From positions 32,130,821-32,194,820 of the forward strand of contig CM069590.1 in NCBI GenBank assembly GCA_035771175.1: 64,000 nt of DNA, given 5' to 3'. A model generated the notes under the pieces. The model worked only from the letters and a program-made list of their open reading frames with translations. It ran no database searches and was not told the origin of the DNA. The translations under genes were made by a program, and so were the position numbers. Positions 44,392 to 57,423 of this stretch are shown piece after piece (the stretch's first letter is position 1; every line of letters begins with the position of its first letter). This DNA is from Paratinospora sagittata. Taxonomy: Eukaryota; Streptophyta; Magnoliopsida; Ranunculales; Menispermaceae.

Positions 44392-45963
44392 CGGCTTTGT
44401 ACCCCAATTTGTAGGATGGTTTTGGGTATGTTGGTGGCATTTGCCCCAATTTGTAGAGAAGATTTCATGGGTTCCTTTGTATTTGGCCTAACTTTAATTT
44501 ATAGGCCTAGGCCCGATGTTGGAATTTTCCTTAATTTGGGACACGTGGTCTAATTACACCTTGAAATGGGAATTTTAATGAATTGTATTAATCTGATATT
44601 AATTGAAATGGGAAATAATGGATTTAACCATGATGATGGTGTAGAGACCTAGACTTAAGTATTGACTTAAGTCATGTGATGTGGGCATGAATGATGCCTT
44701 CATGATGAGAATTGGGAATTATGGTTGAATTGGAGCTATGTTAGGATATTATCATTGGTTATATATATATTGGGTACGAATTGTGAATCATAGTATTGAT
44801 GAGTATATGTGAACAAATGCATTTACAGGATCTTGATTTGGATATTGATATTTGAATTGGATTGGACATCGTGTGTGTGGCGTAGCGTGGCTCCCACGAG
44901 GCTTGGTAGTGAGTAGAATTCTCTATGTTTTATCCCTTATGTCATCCTACTTAAATATATGTGTTTATGTTGAATCATGAAATGAATTTAATTGAATGAT
45001 GCATGGTGTGAAAAACCTATGAGCATGGTTTGTCTTGCCTATTTAAATATACATGCTAAAAATGAGACTTGACATTGTCGTAAGAGAGTTCTTAGATGGA
45101 TCCAATGGAAAACAATGAGAAGTTGTGTCCTTGTGTGGCACTATGTATAAATGCTTCTCTATGTCCTTGTGTGGCATGAATGATATGTGAAATGTGGATC
45201 CCTAAATTATTGGCTTTTCCTTGCATTAACTTGTATATATGAATGCTTGATATTATGATATTATGTTCATTCATCATTTGCATTGGCATGCATACATGTA
45301 TACTTTTATTGATGAGTATTGGATGACATATTTGAGTTCTATTCACAGGGCTCCATTGGCTCACCCTTCTACTTCCTTTTTCAGGTCCTTCAGTACAAGA
45401 TAAGGGCAAGGGAGTAATCATTTCTTGAGGACCTTGCCGACGTTGAGATTAGGCCTCGATGTGAGTGTGGGAGGCTTGTTTTCGTGCTTGATTGATTTTG
45501 GATGAAACTATGATGTATTTTTTTCTGTATTATTTTGTAATTATGTAAATATCATGCCTAACACATTATCACTAGTTGGTCCTCGTATGGGACATGTGGA
45601 GCACTTATGGATGTATATGGTTTTGTACTATATTTTTTTGAAGACCTGCATTAATTGTGCTCAAGTTATACCTCATGGTTAGGTCATGTGAGACCCTATA
45701 GGTGGACTTTGATTTCAATGGAATGGAATGGTACATCACATATTATATCTTTTTTATGGGATTGTGATTTATTTTGATCTTGTGAGTAGTTGTGGATATT
45801 AGGATTGCATAGGTACCCACAGGTTATTATGAGGCTTCTAGGGTCTCAATCACCTCTAGTGACATGAGGGGTGATTAGAGATGCCTACGCTAGGCACCCC
45901 GCCTTGGAATTTTGCACGTCGTACCGTGGGAATGGTGGTCCGGGGTTGGGGTCGCCACAAAGT
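44392..45963 (+). repeat. Gypsy LTR-like fragment of chromovirus type
   Basis: Non-coding. Organisation resembles the LTRs at 15679 and 46179: a GAGTATATGTGAAC region, a CTATTCACAGGGCTCC block comparable to the ACATTCACTGAGCT block, GGTCCTTCAGTACAAGAT, then a GC-rich end GGGGTTGGGGTCGCCACA. The left terminus is not evident and the family differs from the other two. Confidence 0.45.
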
Positions 45964-46178
45964 TCTTCCGGAAGGAGTGAGTTCTTTCACGAGGAGTGAG
46001 TTCCTTGACCTATGAATATATATTTCAAAACTCAACTTTGAAAGAAAAACCATGCAATGTGATCATGAAAAGCCTTTAACATTAAAAGATGTTATTAATC
46101 ATAATCGAAAGTAAAAAAAACCAAAAATAATGAAATTCGAAAACCGAATACGTAAAGTTTTCGAAGAAAAACCGATCG
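45964..46178. other. Unassigned AT-rich spacer
   Basis: It has a short direct repeat of GGAGTGAGTTCTTTC/GGAGTGAGTTCCTTG at about 45972-46010. Nothing coding or recognisable otherwise. Confidence 0.4.
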
Positions 46179-48904
46179 TGTAACGCCCGTACCTTAGGAT
46201 GACATCATTTTGACCCGTAGAGTACTTGTATACGTATGCGTATGCGTATTTTATGCTCGACATGTGTTAGTTCGAGTGTCTTTGCATTCTTTTAAGTTGT
46301 TTAATGTGTGCGTAAAGTTTTGGAATGATCGGAGACTCGTTCGACGTCGAAACATGTCAAAAATGGTGTTTTGGATCAGTGGAGCTCGCTCCATGGAGGA
46401 AGAAATTTTTGTAACCGATTACATCAATGGCTTGATTTCTTAGATCTCTGGTCCGATTGAGCTGAAATATTTTCAGCTTATTCTTCTCTGATAGATCTTC
46501 ATTATGAACGGTGAAGATCTTGATCGGAGTTGTTTACAGTGAGATATAAGACTCCAAATACTGTTTCACGGATTTGTAGATTTTCTTGCGCAGTTTTGAT
46601 CAAATGGTTGGATCTCGTAATCCCACCGTTAGATTGCACTGAAATTATACGAGAAGAGTTTTAACTGAATCATAAAAGTTCTTAACGGTTACGATGTTAA
46701 ATTGTACAGTCTTTTGCAAGAAATTAATTATCTAAGTACAAGTAATTGCAGCGGAAAAAAATTGTTCCTTTTATTTAAGTAGCTTTTTCTAACTTTCATG
46801 TGTGGGCCCAAAAATGCAACTAAACCTCTATATAAGCCATTTGAACTTGAGTTTCTTCATTTTTCACTTTCAAAGAGGGCTAGAGAGCTTGGGGAGGAGA
46901 TAAAGAAGGGGAGAGCAGAAAAATGGGAGAAGTTAGGGTTTTTTGGTGATTTTTGCCCAAAAACACCCAAGGTAATCATTTCTTCCTTCTATCACTTTCC
47001 TTCACGCATGCAAACTGATTTTCAACCTAGGGTTTCTATGAATCCTGAAATTTTAGGGTCCTAGACCTAGGGTTTGCATGTATGGACTATTTTATGCTTG
47101 TTTTTCAAGTTAAAGACCTTCCCTAACCTCAACCAACACCTAAGGGGTGTTTTCCATCCATGTGTCCCAAAATTTAAGGGAGTGGTGGAAAACCAATGTT
47201 GGACTTAGTCTTTGATTTTGTGATATGTGTATCTAGATGGTATGGGGAGTCCATAAATGGTAAAACCCCCCAATTTTTAACAAGAAATTGGAGGGGTTTC
47301 ATGTATTTGACCTAAATTAGGATTTTAGACCTAGGGTTTAGTATTCAAATTGCATGTGATTTATGATGAATGCATGGGTAAATATGGATGTATGGCACTC
47401 CAAATTACTGATTTTGATTAGTGGAAACCCTAGTGTAGAGAAATTTTGGTGTAGGCTATGTAATTTGGCAATTTCATTGTAATTTAGGAAATTGCATGTG
47501 ATTTGGGAATTTTGACCTAATTGATGAAATTGATGAAATTGACTTGCGATTAGTCTAATTAACTCTATTTATGATTGAATGTCATGTATTATAGTGTTTG
47601 GATCAACCTATTGCATTCAATTTGGTTAAATGTGGGTTAATTGGGTAGTAAATGGGTGAATTGGGCAATTTGAGATTAGCCCATGTGTAAGACCATTTTA
47701 GAAACTTAATTGGCATTTGATTTGGGTTTAAACATGGTTGATTAGCATACTTGGACTAATTTTCAGTTTCGCATAAACCATGTCGTTTTCAGGATTTATG
47801 ATTTGATCTAAGTGACCCAAATAGTCCAATTGGAGAATGTGGTGCATTGGGGTGATTGTGGCATTCTAGTGCTCTTTCTTGGAATTGGAAGTTTGATTGG
47901 ATAGGTGTCTAACCAATCAAGGGTGAGTGTTTTTATTTACTTTTGAATTCTATATGTAGCATTGTAGTATAAAATGTTTTAAATGCTTGTATAATGTAGT
48001 ATGCATGATTTATTGAATTCATGAACTGTATTTGAGCATAGTCAGTTGGGAAAGCAATTGAGTTATGTGCATTCCCTAAGCTTGGGATTTCCTATGGAAT
48101 CCCATTGGATCAACCGGGAATCCTCAATTGTGGATCTTACAAAGGATTTTTATAGGTTGTGTATGTTAGGATTCGCCTAGACATGGTACTTGCCTTGGTG
48201 GGCAAATCCTATGGTTCATACAATCCATAGAAATTATGATAGATACGGGTAAGAAGTCGATCGGGCATGAGTTTCACGCACACATGGCCCTTGTATTGAT
48301 TCTTACTCAGGAGGTGTTAGGTTGCATATGCATGTTTATAAAATGGTATGCATTGTCTTGTTTATGGCATGATACATTATATTGGCATGTATGTAATATT
48401 GCTTACACCCATGATTATTTAAATGGTTTTAATGATTCTTGCAATGTTTTACTTAAATGCATATGTATGTTGCCACTTGTATAGAACATTCACTGAGCTT
48501 GTTGTAGCTCACCTCTCATCCTTATCTTGTCAGGATCTGATAGGAAGGGAAAAGGGAAAGCTTAGCTGCGAAGCGTTCTCGTACTGTTGTTGACGTAGAT
48601 GTTTAGTACTTTTTTGTAATTTATTTTGATAAATTGTACAATGTAACACCTAATGATTATACTCAATATTTAGATGGGCTTGTACTTATGGTTAAGTATA
48701 TTATGTACTTTTGAACACTATGGACTTGGAGAAAAAATTTCTAGTTGTCATTTTGGATATGTTTTATATGATGATCTTATGTTATGTCCACGTGTTTATT
48801 GTTGTGTATTTGAGATTATGGTTTGTGTTAGAAGGCTTATCGGGACACCGTGTATGTCGAGGGAGGATATACACAGGGTTCTGTGTCGGTCATGGGTCGT
48901 GACA
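46179..48904 (+). repeat. Chromovirus-like (Del/Tekay type) solo LTR
   Basis: It begins TGTAACGCCCGTACC and ends GGGTCGTGACA, collinear with 15679-18650. Flanks GATCG (46174-46178) and GATAG (48905-48909) suggest a 5-bp duplication with one change. No primer site follows the right end, so it is a solo LTR. A 9-bp hairpin GATCTTCA...GTGAAGATC near 46496 is shared with the first copy. Confidence 0.8.
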
Positions 48905-49267
48905 GATAGAAAATCAAGTGATTGATCAATCTAAGAAGAAACCTGCAACCTAAGAGAATCTAAGCAATTACAACATGAAATAGGCATTACTATCCGATAC
49001 TTTGACCACTAGTTGACTTTTCCTTGACTTTGGTTGACCGACCATTTTGCTTTGACTTCGTGCAAGTTGAATGTGTCATCTTGACTTCAACTTGATATAT
49101 TCTTGATCTTGAACAAGCTTGAGTCTTGCATTGACCTTAAACTTGATTTTTGGAGCTGAAATATACTCAATTCAACCATTACACTATGGTTATATTGTTT
49201 GCTAGCATCAAAACACTTAAGAGAATTCTAAGTGAAAAATCACTTAGGTTAACACAACACCTACAGG
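48905..49267. other. Unassigned TE-derived spacer
   Basis: AT-rich, with repeated TTGACTT/CTTGAC words. No open frame or terminal signature. It is probably part of an older element that was the target of both flanking solo LTRs. Confidence 0.35.
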
Positions 49268-50768
49268 TGATAAGTTGAGTTTTAGTAGTTAGTTTGCATG
49301 TTTATTTGTTTGATTTTTAGGTTCATTTAGTTAATTTTTCGGTGTTTTTGCATGATTAGTATACTTAGTTGTTTTAGATGCATTTAGGTTTTATCTTAGG
49401 TTTTAATAGGTTTTTATCATGAATAAATGACTTTTTGATAGATGTTAATATCATAGAAGTCATGTTTTGAGTATATTTCATTATAGTTAATACTTTGATT
49501 AATTGCATAGAATTTACAATTGTTTATACTTTGTTTTGTAGGTAAATAAAGAGCTTAAAAGTGAGTTGAAACAAAGTTCAAATGATGTTCAAAAGAAGTC
49601 AAAAACATGTGCAAAACATGTGCAATAAGTGTGCAAAAAGTGGAGAAAATCGGCAAAGTCCACAAGCCACCACCACAATACCCACGAATGGGCGTCGCGA
49701 CCCCCAGATGTAGAATGGGGGTGGTGGAAATCCAAGAGTGGGCGCCGGGTTGCGCAAAAATGCAGGATTTTTTGTTTTTAGCAAATTTTTATGCCCATTT
49801 TGGTCTTTTGACCAACTTAAGTGTATAACTCGTGTTTAGGGTTTAAACTATGAAAAGGGGATATTAGAATTAGGTAAGGTGTGGAAAAAGAGGCAAGAAA
49901 AGAAGAGGCAAAAGCTTGGAAGCTTGAAGAATCCAAGAAGAGGAAGAGGATTAAACCACCATTGAAGGGGGGTTTCTAACCTTGTTCTCTTAATCTTTGT
50001 GCTTTGTAATGCTTTCTTCCTTAGTTTTATATCTTTTTCATCTTGTATCCATGACTTTGAACATGAGCTAAATTCTTAATCTAGAGTTTTGATTGATCTA
50101 TGTTGGGTCCTATAGGTTGATTATCATTTTTTTTGTGTTTTTGATTAATTTATTGGGTTTCTATACTTAATGCTTTAAAATTGTTGGCCACTCTTTAAAT
50201 GACTTTAGATTCAATTTCTTACACTCGAGAGAGGTGTTATCGAATTGAAAAATGAACATTGTGGCCTAGGTTAGTAGTATTGAGTCGAGAGACCTAAGAA
50301 ATTTTTTGAAATCATCTAAAATGGATTACAAATTTTCATGCATTCTTAATTTTCCGGTTTACACTCAAGAGAGAGAATTAGTATTTTAAGGGTAGATATT
50401 CAAACTACATTCGAGAGAGGAGTTTGGATGGGTTAATATTCATGATTTATAATTCTGTTAATTAATTTAATAACATAACCTTTTTGAAATTCATAGTAGA
50501 CAACATAGTGATATCATTACTCTAGAATTTTTATTCATTGATTTTCCCCCATTTTACTTTAATTTGCATTGATTTACTTTAATTTTTTTTGTTTTAATTT
50601 CAACAATTAAATTATCGCCTTTTGATCACCTAGATAAAATTAAAATCATAGAAGTTTTGGGCATTTATATTAGTAAAATTAACTTTCCCTGAAGACGATA
50701 AACCGACTCATCTTGGTATATTATAACTTGATAATCCGTGCACTTGCGAATCAAAATATTTACGATCA
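49268..50768 (+). repeat. Gypsy solo LTR, family TGATAAGTTG
   Basis: It starts TGATAAGTTGAGTTTTAG and ends TTTACGATCA, with TG...CA termini. It is collinear with 28707-30245. No polypurine tract precedes it and no primer site follows. Flanks ACAGG and GTAGG share three of five bases, so the duplication is uncertain. It contains GGGCGTCGCGACCCCC (about 49689-49704) at the place of the CG palindrome of its relatives. Confidence 0.82.
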
Positions 50769-51713
50769 GTAGGGCGCTCACCAACAATGTTAACCATTTA
50801 ATTAGTTGTGTTGTGGTAGGGCCTCATCCTTTAGCTGGATGCTAGTGAGCCACTGTTAGGAGTCTGACATATGTTTCTGAAACTTGGGAAAGTTGCGTCT
50901 TTTGATCCATTTCCTTTTTTGTGTACATACTTTTCTATCAGAATTTTTCAACGGAACTTTGATTACCATTTTCATGAAAGAATTGAGACATTGATTTGAA
51001 TTTCTAAATCTCCATTTTTTAACGATCTTAAAGTTCAAAATCTGGTTTCGCGCTATGCGTGATTATAAATATACACATTGAGTTAGCAATTCAAAGAGTT
51101 AGACATTTTTGTTTTTGCTTAGCACTATTTGAAAGTTAGTCTATTTTTAAATTGTTTTATTGAGATACGAAGTCTTATACACTAGTATTTTCAAAGATCT
51201 TTCTCTTGGATTTTCTAAACTTCATTTTATATCTTTTTGAAAATATCCAAAGAAGGAAAATAAGTTTCTTTACTCTTCTCAGTTGTTTTAACTCTCGATC
51301 ATCTTGGTAAGTTTTATTTTGAGTAAAGGTTCAAATTGCGTTATAAATGTTTTAGAGATTTTCTTTGTGAAAAGAAATCTCAATTTCATATATTTGTAAC
51401 TTGAAGTGACCGAGAAGGTTAATTGCTTGTGTATCCTTGGAGTAAGGATAGCTTATAGGTTGATTCTCATTTGTAAGAGAAGTGTTTTAGGTTGACTCGC
51501 ACCCATAAGTTTAACAGGTTAGGTTGACTCACACTTGTTAGTTGAGTAAGGTAGATTAGCTCACACCGTGAAATTGAGTATTATAAAGGTTGTCTCGTAC
51601 CTTTGAGAAGTTGTAATAGGTGATCTGTACTCCAACTTGATATGTTTTGATAATTTTTTTTTTTTCCCATAATGTGACAGTTTGATAAATCTGTCTAACT
51701 TGGGGCAGTCTCT
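50769..51713 (+). repeat. copia LTR fragment with array B
   Basis: Body sequence resembles other copia LTRs (GAAAGTTAGTC, TATTCAAA-type blocks). It ends with a degenerate array B at 51465-51610, where CTCACACTTGTTAGTTGAG and GTCTCGTACCTTTGAG-like units are visible. The TATA and LTR terminus are missing. The LINE lies just beyond. Confidence 0.6.
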
Positions 51714-51786
51714 GGTACTATCATATAATTTTTTTGGAAAGGAAAAGAGGGGGAATACCCAGCAAGAACAACTAGCACACTACATC

Positions 51787-54700
51787 TCAAACTCTCCTAG
51801 GCCAAGTAACCCCAGTTGCATCTTCCCTCAAAATATTGAATAACCCACGGGGAGGGGAAGACAGGATACACACTCCCCGATTGAACTTCAAAGCCTCAGT
51901 AGCCAAATAGTCTGCTGCTCTATTACCTTCTCTGTAAATGTGCTCAACTTGAACTATCCAATCTCTCTGAAGGAGTCTTCTACACTCATTTACCAAGTTG
52001 GAAAGGCTAAGCTGCGGCATACTGTTGCCTTTTAACCAACCAGCCACCATAGCCGAATCTGTTTCGAAAACTATAGAACGATGGCCCTCCTCCCAAGCAA
52101 GACGTAAGCCATGAACAGCAGCCCATAATTCAGCTTCAGTTGCAGTACAAGAACCAATATTAGCCACAAACCCCCTCAACCACATACCACGATAGTCACG
52201 GAGAAGACCGCCACCCCCTGCTCGCAATGAAGCATTCTTAAGACATCCATCAGTATTAAGCTTAGTCCAACCATGGTTGGGAGCACACCAGCCTACCATC
52301 TTCACCCTCTCTATCAGTCCATCATCATGGACCGCCACTTTGGCTCGAAAAGCATGAATGATTTCAGCCACTTTCCCTTTAAGCCAAGCCATGCTATACT
52401 CGAAGTGAAAACGAAGATTACGAAATGCTAAATCATTCCTCCATTTCCAAAGAGCCCACACGGCAACTGTAAAGTAGGAAGCCCAGTCATAGTCAACATT
52501 ACAATCATTAACGCCAGCAAGATTATGAGCAAGCCAGCTTTGGAAATCCAAATTGCTCTGAAGATGATACTCAACTGGCTGCAATAGACGCTTCCATAAT
52601 TGCACGGCTCTAGACCAATTTCGAAAAATATGATCAACATCCTCGATACATACCACACATTCAATACAGTCAGATGCCATGGTGAAACCCCTTTTCATCC
52701 GCTCAGCATTGCACATGATCTTTCGATGCGCAACCATCCACAAAAAGGTCTTGCATCTTTGAGGAACTTTAAGCTTCCAAATCGTCCTCCAAAGGGAATT
52801 AGGATCTCCCATAAGAGTGCCAGTAGAAATAGTATAAGCAGAGGTCACCGTTAATATGCCACTCTTAGAAGCTCCCCAACATATGCCATCGGCAACCTCC
52901 TCCTCATCCCATAAGAGCACAGCAGCAAGTTTATTTTCAACCTCAAAAGGGAGTAAACCTGATAGAGCATTCCAGTCCCACCCTGAGCCCTTCACCCAAT
53001 AGCTTGAGACAGGCCTATACATCTCCACCAACCTCAAATCCCGCATTTTCATATTGATTAAGGCCACCTCACCTACCCATGTATCAAGCCAAAAAAGAGT
53101 GTCCTTACCATTACGAACTAGAGCCCGCACTCCGCTACGTAAAATCGGCGAGGCTTTAACAATGCCCCGCCACGCATTGGAAGCCCCATTCTTAGGCTGC
53201 AACCTATCAATAGTAGCTTCCCGATGCAGATACTTCATGGAAACAACTCTGGCCCAAAAGCTATTCTTATCTGTAATTAGTCTCCATCCCAATTTGGCCA
53301 AAAGAGCCAAGTTCATATAAGCCATACTCTTAATGCCAAGACCACCGTCCTCCATAGGTTTGATGATGATTTCCCACTTAATGAGGTTGACGCCCTGCTT
53401 CTCATTAGACCCTCCCCATAGAAAACGTCGAACTAATTTATCAATGGTATTACACACCCCTATTGGTAACACCATAGTCTGCATGATGTACATGGGAATA
53501 GAGTTAAGCACCGATTTAACTAGAACCAATCTACCCGCAAAGGACAAGAATTTTGTCTTCCACCCCTCCAATCGAGTAGTCACTCTCTCAATGATGTACT
53601 GAAAGTCAGCAGGTCGGACCCTCCCATGAATGGAGGGAGCACCAAGATACCGACCCAAGTTGTCCGTAAGAGGAATACTCGAGATAGTAGATATGTCTTG
53701 AGCCACCGCAAGCTCCACATTGTGAGATACAAATATATGAGATTTCTGGTAGTTAACTCTTTGGCCCGAGCACGCACAAAATAAATCCAGGCACTTCATA
53801 ATAACCTTTATCTGCTCTGTAGATGCTTCCGCAAACAAAACCATATCATCTGTAAAGAAAAGGTGGGAGATAGAAGGACCATTACGAGAAAGCTGTATGG
53901 GTTTCCATTCCTTTCGCTCCACTGCCCCACTAATCAAATGACCCAATCTTTCAATACACAGAACAAAAAGATAAGGCGAAATTGCATCCCCTTGCCGAAC
54001 TCCGCGCTCAGGAGAGAAACAATCCAAAAGATCCCCATTCCAGACAATCGACATCCTAGAGGAAGAGACACAATGCATCACATTTCGGATCCACCCATCA
54101 CCAAGACCAATCTCCTTCAACGAGTCTTCAATAAAATCCCAAGATAATCGATCATAGGCCTTTTCAAGATCAGTCTTAATTGCCATATGAGATACACCAC
54201 TCTTCTTGGTTCTCATTGAATGAAGGACTTCTTGATACACAATGACATTATCTGTAATTTGGCGACCAGGAACAAAGCTGCTTTGGTTGGGAGAAACAAG
54301 ACTAGGGAGGATCATCTTTAGCCTATTTGTCATAGCTTTTGTAATCAGTTTATAGCCCACGTTGCAGAGACTTATAGGTCTAAGCTGGGTCAATAATTCA
54401 AGATGCTGAACCTTCGGTACTAATACCAACAGAGTATCATTGATCCCATCTGGAAGCTTTCCAGACACCCAAAAGTCTTGAACAAGCTTGTAGACAGAAG
54501 GCCCCACTGTAGGCCAGAGGCGTTGATAAAAACCTGCATGAATACCATCCGGGCCTGGCGCTTTGAAGGGAGCCATATCAAATAAAGCCTGACGAATCTC
54601 TTCAATCTCAAAGGGCTGATGAATCCTTGCCATGACAGCACCATCTAGAATTGGAAAACCCCCTTTAGGAAAATCAGACATATCCCCGCAAGGTTCTTTT

Positions 54701-55953
54701 GAAAATAACCTGGTATAAAAATCTTGAATTAGATGCTTCAACTGAGCTGAATCTGAAACCCAATTTCCATCTGCACCTTTTAACCTCTCAATGGCATTCC
54801 TACTCCGACGAATGACTGTAGTAGCGTGATAGAACTTGGTATTGCGGTCACCCGAAAGGATCCAGTCGGCTCTAGATTTCTGAAACCACGAAAGTTCTTC
54901 TTGATACAGAACAAGGTCCAGCTCCTTCTTAAGCTTAGACTCCAAAAGATGAATACGGTGTGTAGGGTGTTTAGATAAGACACGTTGAATGCCTGCAAGT
55001 CTCGCCCAGAGCCTCTTCTTCCTCCTAGAAATACTCCCAAACTCGGTACTATTCCATGAAGTAAGAACCGAGGCTATATGCCGATTATTTGTATCCAAAG
55101 AACGGTCACGACTCCAATTCTCCTTAATGACATTGTAAAATCCCGGATGAGTCAGCCAAGCTGCCTGAAATTTAAACTGCGTTGGCCTCACAGTGGCACT
55201 TGAACCCTTTAAACGAACCAAGATAGGAACATGGTCGGAGTAATGTTTAGGAAGGTGAATCACTCTAGCGTCCTCAAACATATGCCTCCAAGCTAAATTA
55301 CATAAAACTCTATCCAGGCGAGCTCCCTTAAACTGATCCCCTATACCCCTACTCCAAGTATAGGCTTGTCCGAAAAATCCCATGTCCAGCAAATCATGAT
55401 CAAAAATCCAATCCCCAAAACCAGAGCTGCCATGATGAGCCACAGCATTCCCACTACTAACTTCTTCGGAACATACCACCGCATTAAAATCACCCGCAAT
55501 AATCCAAGGCTCACTCATATCAAACACATTCTTATTAAGATCCCTCCATAACAGCTTCTTCAAGCTGGCTGTAGGACTACCATAAACAACAGATAACAAC
55601 CACTGATGCATACTACTATCCCGAACCCTCATATGGATAAACTGGGGATGAGTAGCAATAATATTTATTTGACAAGAACTATGCCAGAACACCCAAATAC
55701 CACCACTGAAACCCAATGATTATACCCGGACCCATTCATCAAAACCCAGCTTTTTACAGAGAAAATCTGCCTGAGATCCACTCACTTTGGGCTCTAACAA
55801 CCCCAATATGCCTGGTTTATGCATCTTAAGCAGGTCTTTCAGGGAACGGTGGAACTCCTTCGAAGCCGCCCCTTGACAATTCCAGATCATAAAATCCATA
55901 AAAACAAGATAAAATAGGCTACCCACCCCTACCGAAGACCAAAAAATTGACAA
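51787..55953 (-). pseudogene. LINE ORF2: endonuclease, reverse transcriptase, RNase H, one nonsense codon
   Basis: From 55953 the frame gives MIWNCQGAASKEFHRSL, the usual start of a plant L1 endonuclease. A TAA at 55720-55722 interrupts it, and the frame continues unbroken for 1309 codons to 51787. Numbering from 55716, the endonuclease has WIIAGDFNAV (71-80) and SDHVPI (160-165). The reverse transcriptase has KAPGPDG (385-391), KTDLEKAYD (514-522), RQGD (574-577) and the catalytic FTDD (621-624), where FADD is commoner. A zf-RVT region follows around 985-1060. The C terminus is a plant-type RNase H with LNTDG, ATEAEL, FETDSA and GNRAAD supplying the D-E-D-D residues. One stop codon separates the first 78 residues, enough to abolish function. 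Confidence 0.92.
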
Positions 55954-56072
55954 GCACGGCTTTAAGAGGAGAACCCTCCATCAACAATATCCATCCTCCC
56001 AAGCGATTCATCCTTGTCACTAGGAGCTTCGTTATGCACCCCCACCAGATTAGCTTTTGTTCCACCAAGTTC

Positions 56073-57063
56073 TCACCTACCAATAGCAGGAACATGCCCA
56101 GATTCCACCACAATAGGAGGATCTTGATGATGTTCTGGTATCAAATTAATTTTAGGATGAATACCCTCCATGTTCTCAACCTGATGCTGGGGATGAGAGA
56201 CCACCGATCGAGAAATCAGCTGACCTCTATTGGTCCCACGCACCACAATATGTTCCTCCGCAGCGGCAGCTTGCTTGGACTGAGAAGGGATAGAAGTGAT
56301 GTCACGAGTCAGTAAATTCTTCTTTATTCGAACCGCATTGCTGGTCTCTACAGCCACTTGAGTGCTTGGGCCATTTTCCACTTCCTTAGTATTTATTTGC
56401 ATATTGGGCCTTCTCCCTTTACTCTTGACATATTCATTAAGTGATATCCCTGAGCCCATGTGCACGCCAATATCCTTATCAGGATGCGGCCCATCTCGTT
56501 GATCACTATCAATATTTTCCTCAGGATTATCCTCAACCGCTAATGCCGCATACCGAGAAATATGTTGCTGAAAACTAGCATTTTGTTTAGCACCAATCAG
56601 TGGCATATCCCGAGGATCACGGCCAGCTCTCCCACTCTTTCCATTTTCAGTTTTGGTCATACCTCGACGAGATCTTCTAGAAGCCAACATCCATGGCCCA
56701 TAACTTTCGGTTATTTCCTGATTCACCGGAGGCTCAGCCGGCCTAGCTTGAACTCCGACCACATCTCTAACATCTCCGGTCAGCACTTCCGCCGGTCCAC
56801 CGTGATGAGGCGTCTCTTGGCCCTCATTCTTTGGACACGCATCTTTCCGATGCCCATAACATCCACAATCAAAGCAAATTAAATGGATCCCCTCGTATTC
56901 AATCCGTCGAACCCGACGTCGCAAAGTGAATTTAGATAGAAGTGGCTTGGTTATATCTACCTCCACACATATACGCGGGAACTTCCCCCTAGAGACGGTG
57001 CTTGTTGCATCATCAATCTTCACCGGACGACCAATACGCGCCCCTACTTTCATGAGGAAGTCA
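56073..57063 (-). pseudogene. LINE ORF1 fragment (DUF4283 C-terminal half and zinc knuckle)
   Basis: The frame enters from the element's truncated 5' end. The first ATG in it (57074) lies in the target-site duplication, so it is not the native start. GRPVKIDDATSTVSRG and PRICVEVDITKPLL are the end of the DUF4283 RNA-binding region. CFDCGCYGHRKDACP is a CCHC zinc knuckle. A long polar tail follows to the stop at 56073. ORF1 proteins coat LINE RNA. The N-terminal part is missing. Confidence 0.88.
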
Positions 57064-57080
57064 GGTACTATCATATAATT

Positions 57081-57423
57081 GAATGGTACAATCTAAGAAA
57101 TTAAGACTGCAAATGATTCTGTCTTTGCTTTTTATTGTTGCGCATTGTGCCTTTTTATAATTCATCCCCTTCCTGTTCAAGCTTTGTGCGTATCTAGCGC
57201 GCCGTGGACGTTGAAAATTAAAAGGAAAAGAAACTCATTTTAAGAAATCAGTAGCTTCTATTATTATAAGAAAAAACAAATCAAAAGATTTCCCAGACCC
57301 CCAAAACAGAGAAATTTACTAAATAAAAAAAAAAAGAAAAAAAAAAGATAAAACAGCAGGGAATTAGAAATATACTATAAGATAAAAAAAAATGAAATAC
57401 AATTTTCATCATCTTCATGGTGA
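57081..57423 (-). other. 3' flank and probable 3' UTR of the host gene
   Basis: AT-rich sequence downstream of the minus-strand gene, with A/T runs at 57328-57352. There is no open frame. The LINE inserted at its far side, about 340 bp from the stop codon. Confidence 0.5.

Larger units (their letters stand above)
51731..57063 (-). mobile_element. L1-type LINE, 5' truncated, inserted on the minus strand
   Basis: The 17-bp sequence GGTACTATCATATAATT occurs at both ends (51714-51730 and 57064-57080), a perfect target-site duplication. A short T run at 51731-51735 is the tail on this strand. It carries ORF1 (57074-56073) and ORF2 (55953-51787), both on the minus strand. It lacks the N-terminal half of ORF1, as expected of incomplete target-primed reverse transcription. 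The perfect duplication and single disabling stop in ORF2 point to a fairly recent insertion. Confidence 0.93.

Noticed and set aside
53054..54147. Plus-strand frames opposite the LINE
   Set aside because: Shadows of ORF2 on the opposite strand.
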